Source: Rebecca billardiae RCC1528 | Taxonomy: Eukaryota > Haptophyta | Direction: 5' to 3' | Assembly (NCBI GenBank): GCA_965240325.2 | Contig: OZ251226.1 | Location: forward strand, 3,100,001-3,164,000 | DNA: 64,000 bases | Program-made: the position numbers and the translations under genes | The notes under the pieces: model-generated | What the model saw: the letters and a program-made list of their open reading frames with translations, nothing else | What the model was told of the DNA's origin: nothing | Database searches by the model: none | Shown: positions 40,664 through 51,649 of the stretch, piece by piece | Layout of the letters: each line of letters opens with the position of its first letter | Position numbering within the stretch: position 1 is the stretch's first letter

Positions 40664-41281
40664 ATGCACGCCCCGAGCGCAAGCGCGGAGCCGCCGCTCG
40701 CGCTCGCGCTCCTGTCGAGCGCGGCCACGCTAGTCTGCGCTCTGCCCGTCGAGGACGCCGCGCCGTGCACGCCGCGGGCGCGCTTCGAGCCTCGAGCGGG
40801 GAGGCTGAGGCTCATGGGCGCGGTGGGCACGGCGCTCTTGCGCTAGCTGTTGCGCCGTGCGTCCGTGCAGGTGGGGCAGCCCGTGGCGATGCAGTTCATC
40901 GGCGACGCGGTGCTCGCGTGCCTTGCCGGCCTTGAGTGCGTGCTGCTCGCGCGCGCGTGCGAGCGCGGCGGGCACCGGAGGCGGAGTGCCTGGGCGGCGA
41001 TCGCGCTGAGGCGCTCGGGGGCGCGTACACCGAGTGCTGGACTCTCAGTGGTCGGCATGGCTGGCGGCTGGACCTCGCGCGGCCGCGAGTCGGGCCGGGG
41101 CGCGCGCGCGGCGGGCGCCGTGTCGGCCGCGCCGCAGCTCGGCGCGGCGCGCGCCGGCCGCGGTGCTGCGCGCGTCAGTGTGGTGTGGCGCGGCGTAACC
41201 ACGCCCGCTCCCCACCAATCTTCGGCGATGTCCATGATGATGCTGCCAGTTGAATTCGCCGACGACAACTCACAGCCGTAA
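40664..41281 (+). pseudogene. Small membrane-protein-like frame interrupted by one TAG
   Basis: A frame beginning MHAPSASAEPPLALALLSSA, 66 bp from the kelch gene start, reaches a TAG at 40844-40846. It then continues in the same frame with protein-like hydrophobic sequence (VAMQFIGDAVLACLAGLECVLLARACE) before turning Arg/Ala-rich. Either the stop is a true end, an undetected intron removes it, or this is a disabled gene. The product would have two or three hydrophobic segments. No family recognised. Confidence 0.3.
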
Positions 41282-41721
41282 TGATGATCGACGGTGCCGA
41301 GATTGCTATTGAATCGTATATACCAGCAGGAAGCAGGCCTTCAGTGTCACTTCAGCGCCTCGGCGGACCTCCCAGGAGACGGAGTCCAGGCAGGAGTCCA
41401 GGCCGCAGCCGCCCGAGCCGTCGGACTCACTCGGGTGACTCGGGTCACTCGGAAGGCGGCCGCCTGGTTGCGCATCGTCACTAAATCCAGACTCTCCGAC
41501 GATGACGAACGTCTCTCTGCAGAGTCTCTCTGCCCAGACGAGTCAGTTCTTTCAATAACGTAGTGCAAATTGTGCTATGGAGTGTGGATCGACTGCGCGA
41601 CTATAATAATATAACGACTGGCTAGCTGGGGGCTGCCGGCAGGCCGCGCCGCCCGCTGCTCCGGAGTCAGGCCGTCGATGATCGTCACCACCGAAGCGAT
41701 GGTGTCGTCACCGGAGAGAGT
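41282..41721. other. Intergenic
   Basis: No gene or structured element recognised. It includes the 3' flank of the ABM-domain gene. Confidence 0.5.
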
Positions 41722-42206
41722 CTAGCCCGTGAAGAAGATGCAGTCATTTTTCGACGATGTCTGGCTGATGACACCTCCCGACGCCTTAAAGTCCTTCCAC
41801 AGCGCAAAGTGCGGCGTGTTCTTGTGGAAGTCGATGGCGGCCGCATCCACGTACACCTCGTAGAAGCGGAACACGTTGGACTTCTCCTGGTCGCGAAGGA
41901 CATCGAAGCGCAGGCAGCCGCCATTCTCGCGCTCACGAGAGCCCACCGCGTCTTCTTCGATCACCTGCGCGAGCCGCCCTGGGGTGTCAGAAGCGGGGCT
42001 GGACGGCATGCCAACGAGCGTGCGCAGGGCAGGCCGCGTACCTTCAAGAAGTCGTCGAGGCGCGACGGCTCGATCTCGACCTCCACGACGATAGACACCG
42101 GCACCTTGCCGGGTGGTGCTGCCATAGACATGGCGCTGCGGCCCACGCGACTGGCTGGCGACCCGACGGCCGCGAGAGCCGACGCCGCCAAGACGAGCGC
42201 GAGCAT
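41722..42206 (-). CDS. Antibiotic-biosynthesis-monooxygenase (ABM/YgiN-like) domain protein, probably plastid-targeted
   Basis: Two exons, 42206-42042 and 41964-41722 (donor GTACGC; the second AG is used, because the first would run into a stop), 135 residues. The leader MLALVLAASALAAVG followed by SPASRVGRSAMSMAAPP looks like a signal peptide plus a short transit peptide, the bipartite form used for secondary plastids. The mature part is a single ABM ferredoxin-like domain: SIVVEVEIEPSRLDDFLK, then VIEEDAVGSRERENGGCLRFDVLRDQ, RFYEVYVDAAAIDFHKNTPHFALWKDF. Such dimeric proteins act as cofactor-free monooxygenases on quinones or phenolics, but the substrate here is unknown. Divergent from the aldo/keto reductase across 122 bp. 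Confidence 0.85.
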
Positions 42207-42328
42207 CGTGAAGACGAAGGACGGCGAACGAGATCTCGCGCCCGGACCAAAAGCCCGGAACTCGGGAAGTCCGGGCTGGCTCCCGGCCAACCGTGCCCGG
42301 CTGGCAGCGTCATCACCGCGCATCGTCG

Positions 42329-43333
42329 ATGCATCGCGGCCCGCTGCTGCTGGCCGCGTCGGTGCTCCTCGCCCGCAGCGACGCTATCGCCATGAGCACG
42401 GTCAAGCTCAATGACGGGGTCTTGCATCCGCAGATTGGCTATGGCACGTACAAGGTCGGTTTCATCCCCGCCTCCGCCTCGGCAGTGGCTGCCGGCGCGC
42501 AGGCGGCGGGCGGGGACGGACCGAGCGCAGCCGACTGTGTGCGCGCTGCGCTTGACGTGGGCTACCGCTTCCTGGATTGCGCCGAGTTCTACGGGAACGA
42601 GGCGGAGGTGGGTGCAGCGATCGCTGCGTCGGGCGTGCCCCGCGACCAGCTCTTCCTGGCCTCCAAGTGCTGGACAACCACGATCTTTGCTGGGCGCGAG
42701 GCGGTGCGCAAGCAGGTGCTCAAGACGCTCGCCGACCTGCGCACAGAGTACATCGACCTGTACTGCATCCACTGGCCAGTGCCGGGCAAGCACGTCGACG
42801 CGTACCTGGAGCTCGAGGCTTGCCAGAAGGAGGGCCTCATCAAGTCGCTCGGCGTCTCCAACTACGCCGTCGAGGACTACCGCGAGCTGATGGAGCGCGC
42901 GAGCGTGAAGCCGACCATCAACCAGATCGAGGTGAACCCGTTCCTCTTCAGGCGGCGCACGCTCGCCTTCTTCGAGGCCGAGGGCGTCAAGATCCAGGCG
43001 TACCGCGCGCTTCGTGACGGCAAGGCGTTCGACGACGCCACCGTGGTCGAGCTCGCGCAGAAGTACGGCCGCACGCCCGCCCAGGTGCTCGGCCGCTTCT
43101 GCGTGCAGCACGGCTTCGTCTACATCCCCAAGAGCACCAAGCTGGAGCGCATGCGCGAGAACGCGGCAGTGCTCGACTTCGAGCTCAGCGCGGAGGATAT
43201 GGCCAAGCTCGAGGGGCTCACGACGCCCGATGCCATCGCCAAGTTCCGTGACCTGTACCGCAAGTGCGTGAATCGGGACACTCCCAACGATGGCAAGCTT
43301 GACGGCGTCAAGATGGAGATCACCGAGGATTGA
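42329..43333 (+). CDS. Aldo/keto reductase
   Basis: NADPH-dependent carbonyl reductase, intronless, 334 residues. The leader MHRGPLLLAASVLLARSDAIA is signal-like, suggesting ER, secreted or plastid routing. The (alpha/beta)8 barrel shows the complete AKR tetrad: Asp83 and Tyr88 in FLDCAEFYGNE, Lys113 in LASKCW, His148 in YCIHWP. It also has GVSNYAVEDYREL, NQIEVNPF and the NADPH-binding IPKSTKLERMREN. Substrate unknown. The upstream gap is shared with the ABM-domain gene. Confidence 0.92.
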   Translation: MHRGPLLLAASVLLARSDAIAMSTVKLNDGVLHPQIGYGTYKVGFIPASASAVAAGAQAAGGDGPSAADCVRAALDVGYRFLDCAEFYGNEAEVGAAIAASGVPRDQLFLASKCWTTTIFAGREAVRKQVLKTLADLRTEYIDLYCIHWPVPGKHVDAYLELEACQKEGLIKSLGVSNYAVEDYRELMERASVKPTINQIEVNPFLFRRRTLAFFEAEGVKIQAYRALRDGKAFDDATVVELAQKYGRTPAQVLGRFCVQHGFVYIPKSTKLERMRENAAVLDFELSAEDMAKLEGLTTPDAIAKFRDLYRKCVNRDTPNDGKLDGVKMEITED

Positions 43334-43591
43334 GACTACTCTAGTGTCAGCACCTCGGATGAGCCTGCGCCGAGTGCGCGGCAGCCCTGCAGACTCGCGC
43401 CGCATCGTCATGCACCTGTGTAGTTTATATAAACGCGTAGTGGTGTCATCACATGTCCGCGAGCATATCGACAGCACTCATATTATATATATATCGTTGG
43501 CGGCGCGCCCGGACAGTTGACAGTGTTGACACAGACAGTCACAGTTGTGGCGGTCCGGGTGATATATGACTCAGATGAGTTGAGCCGTCAA

Positions 43592-44578
43592 TCATGCCTG
43601 CTGATGCGATTCTGACACGCGCTGCCACGGGTGCGTCATGCGCACGGACGGCAAGGCGTTCGTCACACGCGCCGTCGTGACGAAGTACCCCGCCAGGACC
43701 GTCCAGCGCAGCTCCATGTCGAGGGCGTGCAGGGCCGCGCGCACGCTCGGGCTGGCAGCACGCATGCCCCTGTCCTCCCACACGTATGACACGCTCCCAT
43801 CAGCACTGGGTGTGAGGCTGAGGCTGTGCCAGCCGACGTTGCCTAGTTCCAGCTGCGAGAGCGCCTTGTACGCCGCCTCCTTTAGCGAGAAGCGCAGCAG
43901 CACGGGCGCCCGCTCGAGCTCGCCTGCTGCCCTTTCACGGGCGGCTGCCTCCACCTCTCGAGCGGTCAGCACGCGCGAAGCTATGCGCAGCGAGAAGGCG
44001 CGGCGGACGTCCTCGACGTCCAGACCGACTGCACGACCCTGCGTGCCCGAACCAGGTGAGTGCCCGCCGACTGCTTCTGGCGAGCATTCGCCGATCAGCG
44101 CCGCCGCAACGCCGTGTGTGTGGCTGATCGACGCGAGCAGCCCCGCGGGCAGGATGGGTGCCCCATGCCCACTCCGACCGATCGCGTCGCACTCGGGAAG
44201 GCCACGAGCGCGCATCGCCTCGCGTAGCGCAGCCCGCCCTCCACAAAACGTGAGGCTACGCATCTGGGAGCTCATGCTCGCGGCCATCTCCGCCTCGCGA
44301 GGATGCGGCGCCACCATGGCGGTCGCGCTCGGGTCGACATCCGGGTCGAGCCGAAGGCCGACGCACAGGCCGTGCGGCAGCTCGGCCTCGAACAGCCGGG
44401 CGAAGCGCGGCAGCGTTGCAGCACCCGATGCTTGGACTGCGGACGCCGCACGCGTCACGCCTCCGCCTCTGGGTGCCCGTTGCACAGCGCCGAGCGCCAT
44501 GAGTGCGTACATGCTGCGGTGGGCCGCCGGATGCATCTGCGCCAGCAGCCGCCACGCGTTCGGCTCTCGATCACCCAC
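43592..44578 (-). CDS. 4'-phosphopantetheinyl transferase (Sfp/EntD type)
   Basis: Activates acyl, peptidyl or polyketide carrier proteins by attaching phosphopantetheine from CoA. Intronless, 328 residues. EntD-style motifs: LASISHTHGVAAAL (148-161), AVGLDVEDVRR (184-193) with the Mg2+-binding Asp and Glu/Asp, and LLRFSLKEAAYKAL (228-240) with the catalytic Lys-Glu. The N-terminal 50 residues are not conserved, and alternative Mets at 16 and 23 are possible. Large polyketide and fatty-acid synthases of algae need such an enzyme. Confidence 0.88.
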   Translation of the reverse strand: MGDREPNAWRLLAQMHPAAHRSMYALMALGAVQRAPRGGGVTRAASAVQASGAATLPRFARLFEAELPHGLCVGLRLDPDVDPSATAMVAPHPREAEMAASMSSQMRSLTFCGGRAALREAMRARGLPECDAIGRSGHGAPILPAGLLASISHTHGVAAALIGECSPEAVGGHSPGSGTQGRAVGLDVEDVRRAFSLRIASRVLTAREVEAAARERAAGELERAPVLLRFSLKEAAYKALSQLELGNVGWHSLSLTPSADGSVSYVWEDRGMRAASPSVRAALHALDMELRWTVLAGYFVTTARVTNALPSVRMTHPWQRVSESHQQA

Positions 44579-45026
44579 GAGGCGATCTCCTTGTCGTACT
44601 GTACCCCCATACTGTACGACTGTACAGTATCTTCATGCCGCGTAACACCAAGGTAAGTTTCCAGTGCAACCTGTCTCAATCGGGGGTCGGAACGGGGACT
44701 CTGCTGCATGGTCCGCTTGGTTGACTTGGCGGCTCGGGGCCAAGACGTACTGTAATAGGACCACGCTACTACGCGATTTGATGGCGGCGTCTTCGCCACC
44801 GTGCTATGCCCGCGTCGTCCGGGGTTACGATGGTGTCGCAATACCTGGCTGCCAGTCACCGGCGAACGCCGCAGGTGGCAGGGGGCTTGTCGCTGCCCCG
44901 GTAGCTTCGGGGCTGAGCTGTCATTGTCGCACATGCAACGGTGGCTGCTCGAGTGTGCTGTGCACCGCACGCGTGCCCTGCGCCCGGCGAAGCCCGGCCG
45001 TGCCCCCCGCGGGCGGCCCGCCCGGC
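44579..45026. other. Intergenic
   Basis: Between the transferase start and the glucanase stop. AT-richer for the first 200 bp. No feature recognised. Confidence 0.5.
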
Positions 45027-46541
45027 CTACCAGCCGCCGCCGCCCTGGTAGGGCATGCGGATCCAGCCGCGCTCGAGTGCCACCTCAAACGAGAAGCGCG
45101 GCTCGTTGGGGCCCGTCTTCCACGACCAGTAGATCCAGCCCATGTTGCGCCGCACGCTCTCGTACGCCTTGCGCTGCGTGCGCGCGAACTTGACCATCGC
45201 CTTCTCCACCTCCTCCGGGCTGAGCTGCGCGAACTCGCGCGAGGCGACGCCCTGGTACGGCACCTGCAGCGCCCACTCGCCCACGAGTGTCGGGCGCGCG
45301 GGCATCGCGAGCGCCTTCGCCTGCCACTTTGGCAGCCGGTTCAGGTCGAAGTCGAGGTGCAGCTTGTCCGCGGGCGGGAAGCAGTTGTAGATGTGCAGGT
45401 CGTACACCACGTTCTCGAACCCCGCGTCGATCCCCTGCCCGAGCGAGGCGAGCCAGTCCGACGCGGGCCCCTGCGAGAGGCGCAGCTTGTCCACGAGCTC
45501 GAGCGCCTCGGACGCGGACGCGCTCGCGACGCGCGTCGGCGTGTAGAACGACGGGAAGATGTTGATGATGACGGCGACGCGCTCCGCGTCCATCCCCGCG
45601 TCGCGCACCGCGCGGTACGCCTGCTTGTAGTACTCGATCAGCCGGCGCACGCCCAGCCGCGGCGACGGCTCGTTGAGCAGCTCGAAGCCGATCACGTGGT
45701 CAGCGCCCGCGTACCGGCGCGCAAGCCGCTCGACGACGGCCACGCTCGCGCCGATGTCCCAGTCCTCCGGCTTCCAGTCGGGGTTGCCGCGGCCGACGGT
45801 GATCGCCTCGCTCTGGAAGCCGGGCGCGGAGTGCAGGTCGAGGATCACGTTGAGCCCCTCCTCCTCCGCCCAGTCCACCGCGCGGTCGAGCAGCTCGATG
45901 TCGGGCGCGATGAACGGCGGCGCCGGGTCCAGGATCCACCAGCCAAACGGCACGCGCACCGTGTTGAGACCGGCGGCGGCGATGCGCGCAAAGTCGTCGC
46001 GCGTGATGTACGTCGCGCGGTGCGCCTGCAGCCGGCGCGCGCACTCGGCCTCGCCCAGCCGCACGCACAGGCTCCACTCGTCCGGCGCCTCCTCCCAGTT
46101 CGTGCCGGCGAACGGCGAGTCCGGCGAGCCCTCGTACATCCAGCGCTCGAGCAGCAGCCAGCCGCCCACGTTCACGCCGCGCACGGGCTGGCGCGGCTGC
46201 CAGATCTCGGGGGAGAAGAGGCGCACGTACCCGATGGCGAGGAGCACGAGGCACAGCGTGCAGCACGCGCTGCACATCCGGAAGAGCCGCCGGCCGTACG
46301 GCTTGTGCAGCTCGCGGTCCACGTACTTGAACATGTCGGCGGGCGCCTCGCCCGCGCCCAGCTTGTGCGAGAGCGAGCGCACGAAGCTCGTGCCGTGCGG
46401 CGAGGGCGGCGGCACCTCCTCCGCCGCGTCGTGCCACGCGGGCTGCACCTCCTCCTCCTCCAGCTGCCAGCCCACCGTGCGCCGCCGGTGCGCGCTGCTC
46501 GCGCCGAGACCGGCCGTGCGCGGCGAGCGCGGCGGGCTGCC

Positions 46542-46609
<68 letters not shown>

Positions 46610-47573
46610 GCTCGCCCGCCTCAGCGGCGGCGATCGCGGCGTCCGACGCAGCGATGTCCACGGCGTTGCCGACGGGCCACACCGCGCGCCGCCCGTCACG
46701 CATGGGCGAGCGGCTCGGCGAGGCCACGGGCGAGGGCGTTGCGGAGCAGTTGGGCGAGCGCGGCGGCGGCAGCGGCGGCCCCGCCCGCTCCGCGCTCGCG
46801 TGCTGCACGCCGCGTGCCACTGTGCTGGAGGGAGGCGCGAGCGTGGCGGTGCGCACTGGCGAGTGCGGGTGCGAGTGCGCGTGGTGGCGCCGAGACGCGC
46901 TGGGCTGGCTGCCCCTCGCCATCGCCGCGGCCACCTTCGCCACCGCCGCCGCGTCGCTGTGCTCGGCATCGCGCTCAGACACGCCGCCGCTGCCGCCGCT
47001 GCCGCCGCGGCCGCCGCTGCTGCCGCGGCCGCCGCTCCTATTCTCGCCAGGGCGCGCGTTCGGAGGGCGCAGCGACTCGACATCGGCGAGCGAGGTGACG
47101 CCGCCACCCAGGCCGACGGAGAGCGCGACGCGCGCGTGCGCGTGGACCGGTTCGGGCCCCTCCGACCGCCGCTGTCGCCGCCGCGACGAGGGCGGCTTGA
47201 CGGGGACCGCCGGCTGCAGTGAGACGGCGACGGCAAACGGCGTCGGCTTCGAGGGCGACGTGCCGCCCGGCGAGACGGGCGGCCGCGCGGGCGAGACTGG
47301 AGCGCTCCGTTGCGCGGCGGGCGAGCGCGGCGGCGGCGGCGGCGGCGGCTCGTCCGACGCCGCGGCCGCGTGCGCGAGGCCGCGCGCTCGGCCTGCGGAG
47401 GAATCGTCGTCGTCTGCGTCCGCGCCCTCGACTAGGATGTGGTACCCGCCCGTATGCACCTCCAAGGGCTTGGGCGAAGTCAGCCGACGCGTTTGGACCG
47501 ACTGGCGCCCCGTCGTCGCGCCATCGGCCGCTGGGGCGTCGTCCAGCCGCTCGTAGCCGTCGGCTGCCGGCAT
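45027..47573 (-). CDS. GH5 exo-beta-1,3-glucanase-like, type II membrane protein
   Basis: Intronless, 848 residues. A long cytosolic low-complexity N-terminus includes a run of about 25 glycines (46532-46608). One TM segment follows (about 425-447, CSACCTLCLVLLAIGYVRLF), then the glycoside hydrolase 5 domain (about 460-840): RGVNVGGWLLLERWMYEG, LNTVRVPFGWW, LNVILDLHSAPGFQ, the acid/base Glu in IGFELLNEPSPR (near 633), and the nucleophile Glu in TLVGEWALQVPYQG (near 763). The GGWL and LHSAPG motifs are those of fungal exo-1,3-beta-glucanases (GH5_9). A role in beta-1,3-glucan (wall or chrysolaminarin-type) metabolism is inferred. The start is tentative because several Mets exist within the disordered leader. 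Confidence 0.87.
46532..46608. repeat. (CCG)n trinucleotide run encoding polyglycine
   Basis: About 25 consecutive CCG units on the + strand, read as Gly in the minus-strand glucanase. Confidence 0.9.
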
Positions 47574-47779
47574 GCTTGGCCCAATTTGGCCGCCCGCCTC
47601 GCCCGCTCACGTCCGGCCAACCGTGAGCAGGTCAGATTTGCGGTCCGGCTCCCGGCACGTTCCCCAGCCGGGCAAGATGGCGGCCGGGCGGATAGTGTTG
47701 GAGCGCGTTGACTTGCTGGCCAGGGGCGCCCGGTAGCTTTGCGCTCCTCTTGGTGGCCCCCGCGTCCGAAATCACCATC

Positions 47780-47922
47780 ATGTCGGACAGCACGGGGCAG
47801 CCCATGTTCCTCGCGCTGCTCAAGGGCGGCGAGGGCGACGACGACAGCACGCCCTCGGCCGATGGGGATGACGAGGACGACGATGATGACGAGGACGACG
47901 ACGGGGAGGAGGGCGCTGCCGA

Positions 47923-47966
<44 letters not shown>

Positions 47967-50962
47967 GCGAGCGGGGCGCGGGCCGGCCTGGTGTGGCCGT
48001 GCATGAGGGGGGGGGGCGCAGGGGCTCGGACGGGTCTGACTCGAGCGCGGCGGACGAGGAGGTGGTAGTGGCGCCCGACGGCGAAAACGAGCTCGACAGC
48101 GAGACCGGGCTCATCCTAGCCGCGCGCCAGCTCGAGATCAGCCTTGAGTCGGAGTCGGAGGGCGACGGCTCGTCCGGCGCTGGCCGCGCCGCGCCCGCGA
48201 CGCAGCTGATCAGCGCGAAGATGGTGAGGCACCTGAAGCCCGCCTCGACGGACACGTCAAACACCGCGCCCCTGCCCCGACGCTCCATCGCCAACCGCAA
48301 CTCCTCCGTCTTCCACGGCGTGACGAGCGCGGCCGACGTCGTGCCCAAGATGAACGCGCAGCTGCTCGTGGACGCGCTCGAGATGGCGGCGGGCGTGCTC
48401 GAGGCGGGCGGGCCGTCGGCGGTGGAGGCGGCGCTCGGGCGAATGCGCACGACCACCGCGCTCCAGCTCCCGCCCACCGTGCCCGACACCGACGCGGACG
48501 CGCTCGAGTGCGTGCGCCGAATCGCGCGCGCGGCGCCGGCCGAGCACGAGCTGTGCGCGATGGTCGCGGGCCACCTGTGCCGCTGGTCGGGGGCGGAGGA
48601 GAACGCGGCGGCGCTGTGCGGGGAGGACGGGCTGGACGCGCTGTTCACGCTGATGGCGCAGTACGCGCCCGCCGTGCGCGAGCCCGCGTGCCAGGCCTTC
48701 GCCAACCTGTGCGCGCTGCCGCAGGGCGCGGCCACGCTCGGCACCGCGCGCGCGCTCGAGCGCGTGTGCACGGCGGTCGGCACGCACCTCGAGCACGCGG
48801 GCGGCGGCAGCGAGAGCGAGACGGCGTCGAGCTCGGCGAATATCATGCGCGGGCTCAAGAAGCTCGCGCTCTCCGCCGACGGGCGCACAGCCCTCGCCGC
48901 GGGCAGCGCGCTGCCGCTCATCGTCGAGGTCGCGCGCGCGCACGCCACGTGCGCCGCGGTGATTGAGCAGTCCATGCGCATCGTCGGGAACGTCGCCATC
49001 GAGCCCGAGCGGGAGGAGGCGATCATTGAGTCGGGCTGCGTGCAGCTGCTGTGCGCGCACCTCGGCGCGACCGACGCCTCCGTCCTCTCCGCCGTCGCCG
49101 GCGCGCTCGCCAACCTCATCTCCAACTCGATCGTCCGCTCGATCATCGTCGCGAACGGCTGCGTCGCGCCGATCTGCGACATCGTGGCTGGCCCGATGCA
49201 GGAGACGGCCGAGGTGTACAAGCACGCGTCGTGGCTGCTCACCTCGCTCGCCGTGGAGCACGAGAGCCGCGCGCATGTGCTCGCGAACGGTGCGCGCGCG
49301 CGCTGCCGCCGCGCTGCCGCCGCGCCGCGCGCGCGCGCACCGGTGCCCGCGCCGCCCGACCGCGCTCACGCGCGCTCCGCGCTCGGCCACGCGCTCGCTC
49401 GGCCGCGCGGCGCGTGACCGCGCGCGCGCGCGCCGCGCTGTGCGTAGGCGGGCTGAAGCTCCTCGTGGCGCACTGCGCGCGGCCGTCGACGCAGTTCCAC
49501 GAGGAGGGCGCGTGGGCGCTGGCGAACCTCTCGGCGGACGTGCGCAACGCGATGCCCATCGTCGAGGCGGGCGCGCTGCCTGTCCTCTTCCAGCTCGTCT
49601 CGTCAGACTCTGCGTCTGTGCAGCTGCAGGTGGGCGCGCGCGCGCACGCAGCGCGCGCGCACACGCGCAGCGGGCGCGCACGCCGCGCCAGCGGGGCTTT
49701 GCGGAGAGCCCCCCCGCCGACCAGCCCGCCGCGCCGCCGCTCCCGCGCGCGCCCGCGTCCGCGCGCCCGCGCCGCCCCGCGCGTGTGCAGGCGACGTGGG
49801 TGTTTGCCAATCTGTCCGTGGTGGACGAGCTGAAGGGGCGGATCGGCAGCCATGCTGGGTTCGTGCCGCTGCTCTACTCGACGCTCGAGCGCACCGCGCA
49901 GGGCGCGGACGCGCACCGCCCGCTGCGGCTGCAGACCATCCGCACGCTCGCAAACCTCGCGGTCGAGACGTCCAACCGAGCGCTCGTCTCCTCCGGCCTG
50001 CCGGTCGCGACCGACACGCTCGCGTCTGCCACGCGTGACGACATTGCGCAGGCGACGCTGCGGCTGGTGGTGAACCTCTCGTACGACGCGGCGATTGCGT
50101 CGGCCATGCTCGAGTCCGAGCAGCTCGTGCGGCTGCTCGTCTCGAGCTGCGCCTCGACCAACGAGGCCATACAGCAGGAGGTGAGGAGCGCCCGCGCGCG
50201 CAACCGGCTCGGCCGAGCCGCGTGCGGGCGCCGCGAGCGCGCGGCGTGCTCAGCGCGTGCCGTGCGCCGTGTGCCGTGCGTGCGCGCTGGTGCGCACAGG
50301 CGGTGCTGTGCATTGTGAACCTCTCGCTGGACGAGCGCGCGGAGGCGAAGCTGCTGGCGGAGGGCGCGCTGCCGCCGCTCGTCGCCATCCTGCGCTCGGG
50401 CTCGCTCGTGCTGCAGGAGCAGGCAAGCGCACCGCGGCATGCGACACGTGCGCCCACGCGGCATGCGGCACATGCGCGAGCTCGCGCGAGCACGCGCGAG
50501 CACGCGCGAGCACGCGCGCGCGCGCGCACGCGCTCACGCGGCCCTCCCCGCGCGCGCGCCGCCCCCCGCCGCGCGGCGCAGGCCGCGTGGGCGCTGGCGA
50601 ACGTGACCTCCTCGCGCGAGGCCAAGATGAAGGCCATCGAGCTGGGCGCACTGCCCACGCTCAAGAGCCTCTACCGCTCCTCCTCGTCGCAGATGCGGCA
50701 GGCCTCGACCAAGATCATGACCTCGCTGCTCTCGATGGTGACGCCGACGTCGCGCAAGGTCTTCCTGCCCTCGCAGTCCACCATCCGGGACACGCACCGC
50801 GGCCGCTCGCCGCTGGTGGACGGCTCGCGCATGTCGTCCGCGCCCAAGCGGCCGAGCGCGCTCGGCGCGCCGAGCAACCTGGGCAAGGGGAGCGGCGGAG
50901 GCGGCGGCGGGAGCAGCGCCAGCGGCGCGAGTGGCGCGAGCGAAGAGCAGGGCACGACCTGA
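47780..50962 (+). CDS. Armadillo-repeat protein
   Basis: Five exons: 47780-49289, 49448-49629, 49791-50180, 50300-50422 and 50582-50962. Introns 1-3 are GT-AG. Intron 4 begins GCAAGC and is a GC-AG intron; phase and repeat continuity (LQEQ|AAWALANV) support it. 861 residues. An acidic N-terminus with poly-Asp (about 28-56) leads to ARM repeats over about residues 200-800 (AFANLCALPQG, GALANLISNS, GAWALANLSADV, ATWVFANLSVVDE, VLCIVNLSLDE, AAWALANVTSS). The tail is Ser/Gly-rich. ARM superhelices bind other proteins (importin-alpha, Vac8 or ciliary ARMC types); the partner cannot be specified. Divergent from the glucanase across 206 bp. Confidence 0.88.
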
Positions 50963-51649
50963 CGCCACGCGCCCACCCATCGGCCGCACCGCCCCAAGGA
51001 AGGGCGAGCGAGCGCGCGCGCACTCGTGTGCGTCGGCGCGCGGCGCTGGTTGAGGCGGGAGGGGCGGCCTGCGTCAGAGCCCGCCGGCGCTACTGGCCGT
51101 GGCCGCCGGGCTCGAGCAGTGAGCATGGCTCTGGCCGTGCGCGTGCGATAGCCCGCCTGCCTCCTGCGCCTCGCCATGACGACTCGCGCCGCCGCCGTCA
51201 TGGCGCTGTGCGGCGTTCGTCTGCGCTGGGGCGGCCATCGGATGGGGCCCGCGGGCCCGGCCATCGGACGATCGCGGATCGGTGATCGGCGCATCGGCTA
51301 CTACCGGACTGCGCTTATTGTGGCAACACAACACTGATATGACGATGTATCGCGCGCGTCTACTGCGCTGCGCTATCAGCGCGCAGCTGCTATTAGTTTC
51401 TAGATCATTACTAGCCGACGAGCAGCATCACGGACGAGCCGCGCCCGCAGGCTGCGCATGACGCACATCAGTCATCACCGTCGGCCCGTCCGTCGTCGCC
51501 GGGCGTCACGTCGTCACACACACGGACTCGGACCGAGCAGTTGACGATGAGGACGCGATCAGTAGTCGCGCCGATGCAGGCGCAATGGCGCGGACGAGGC
51601 ACGCGATGCAGGCATGCCACGCGCACGGTGCATGCGCGCATGTTCGGAA
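50963..51649. other. Intergenic, tail-to-tail gap
   Basis: 3' flanks of the armadillo gene and the F-box-like gene. GC content falls after 51300. No gene recognised. Confidence 0.5.

Noticed and set aside
41966-42041. Using the first AG in the ABM-gene intron
   Set aside because: It would lead to a stop after six codons. The second AG restores LDDFLK-VIEEDAVGSRE.
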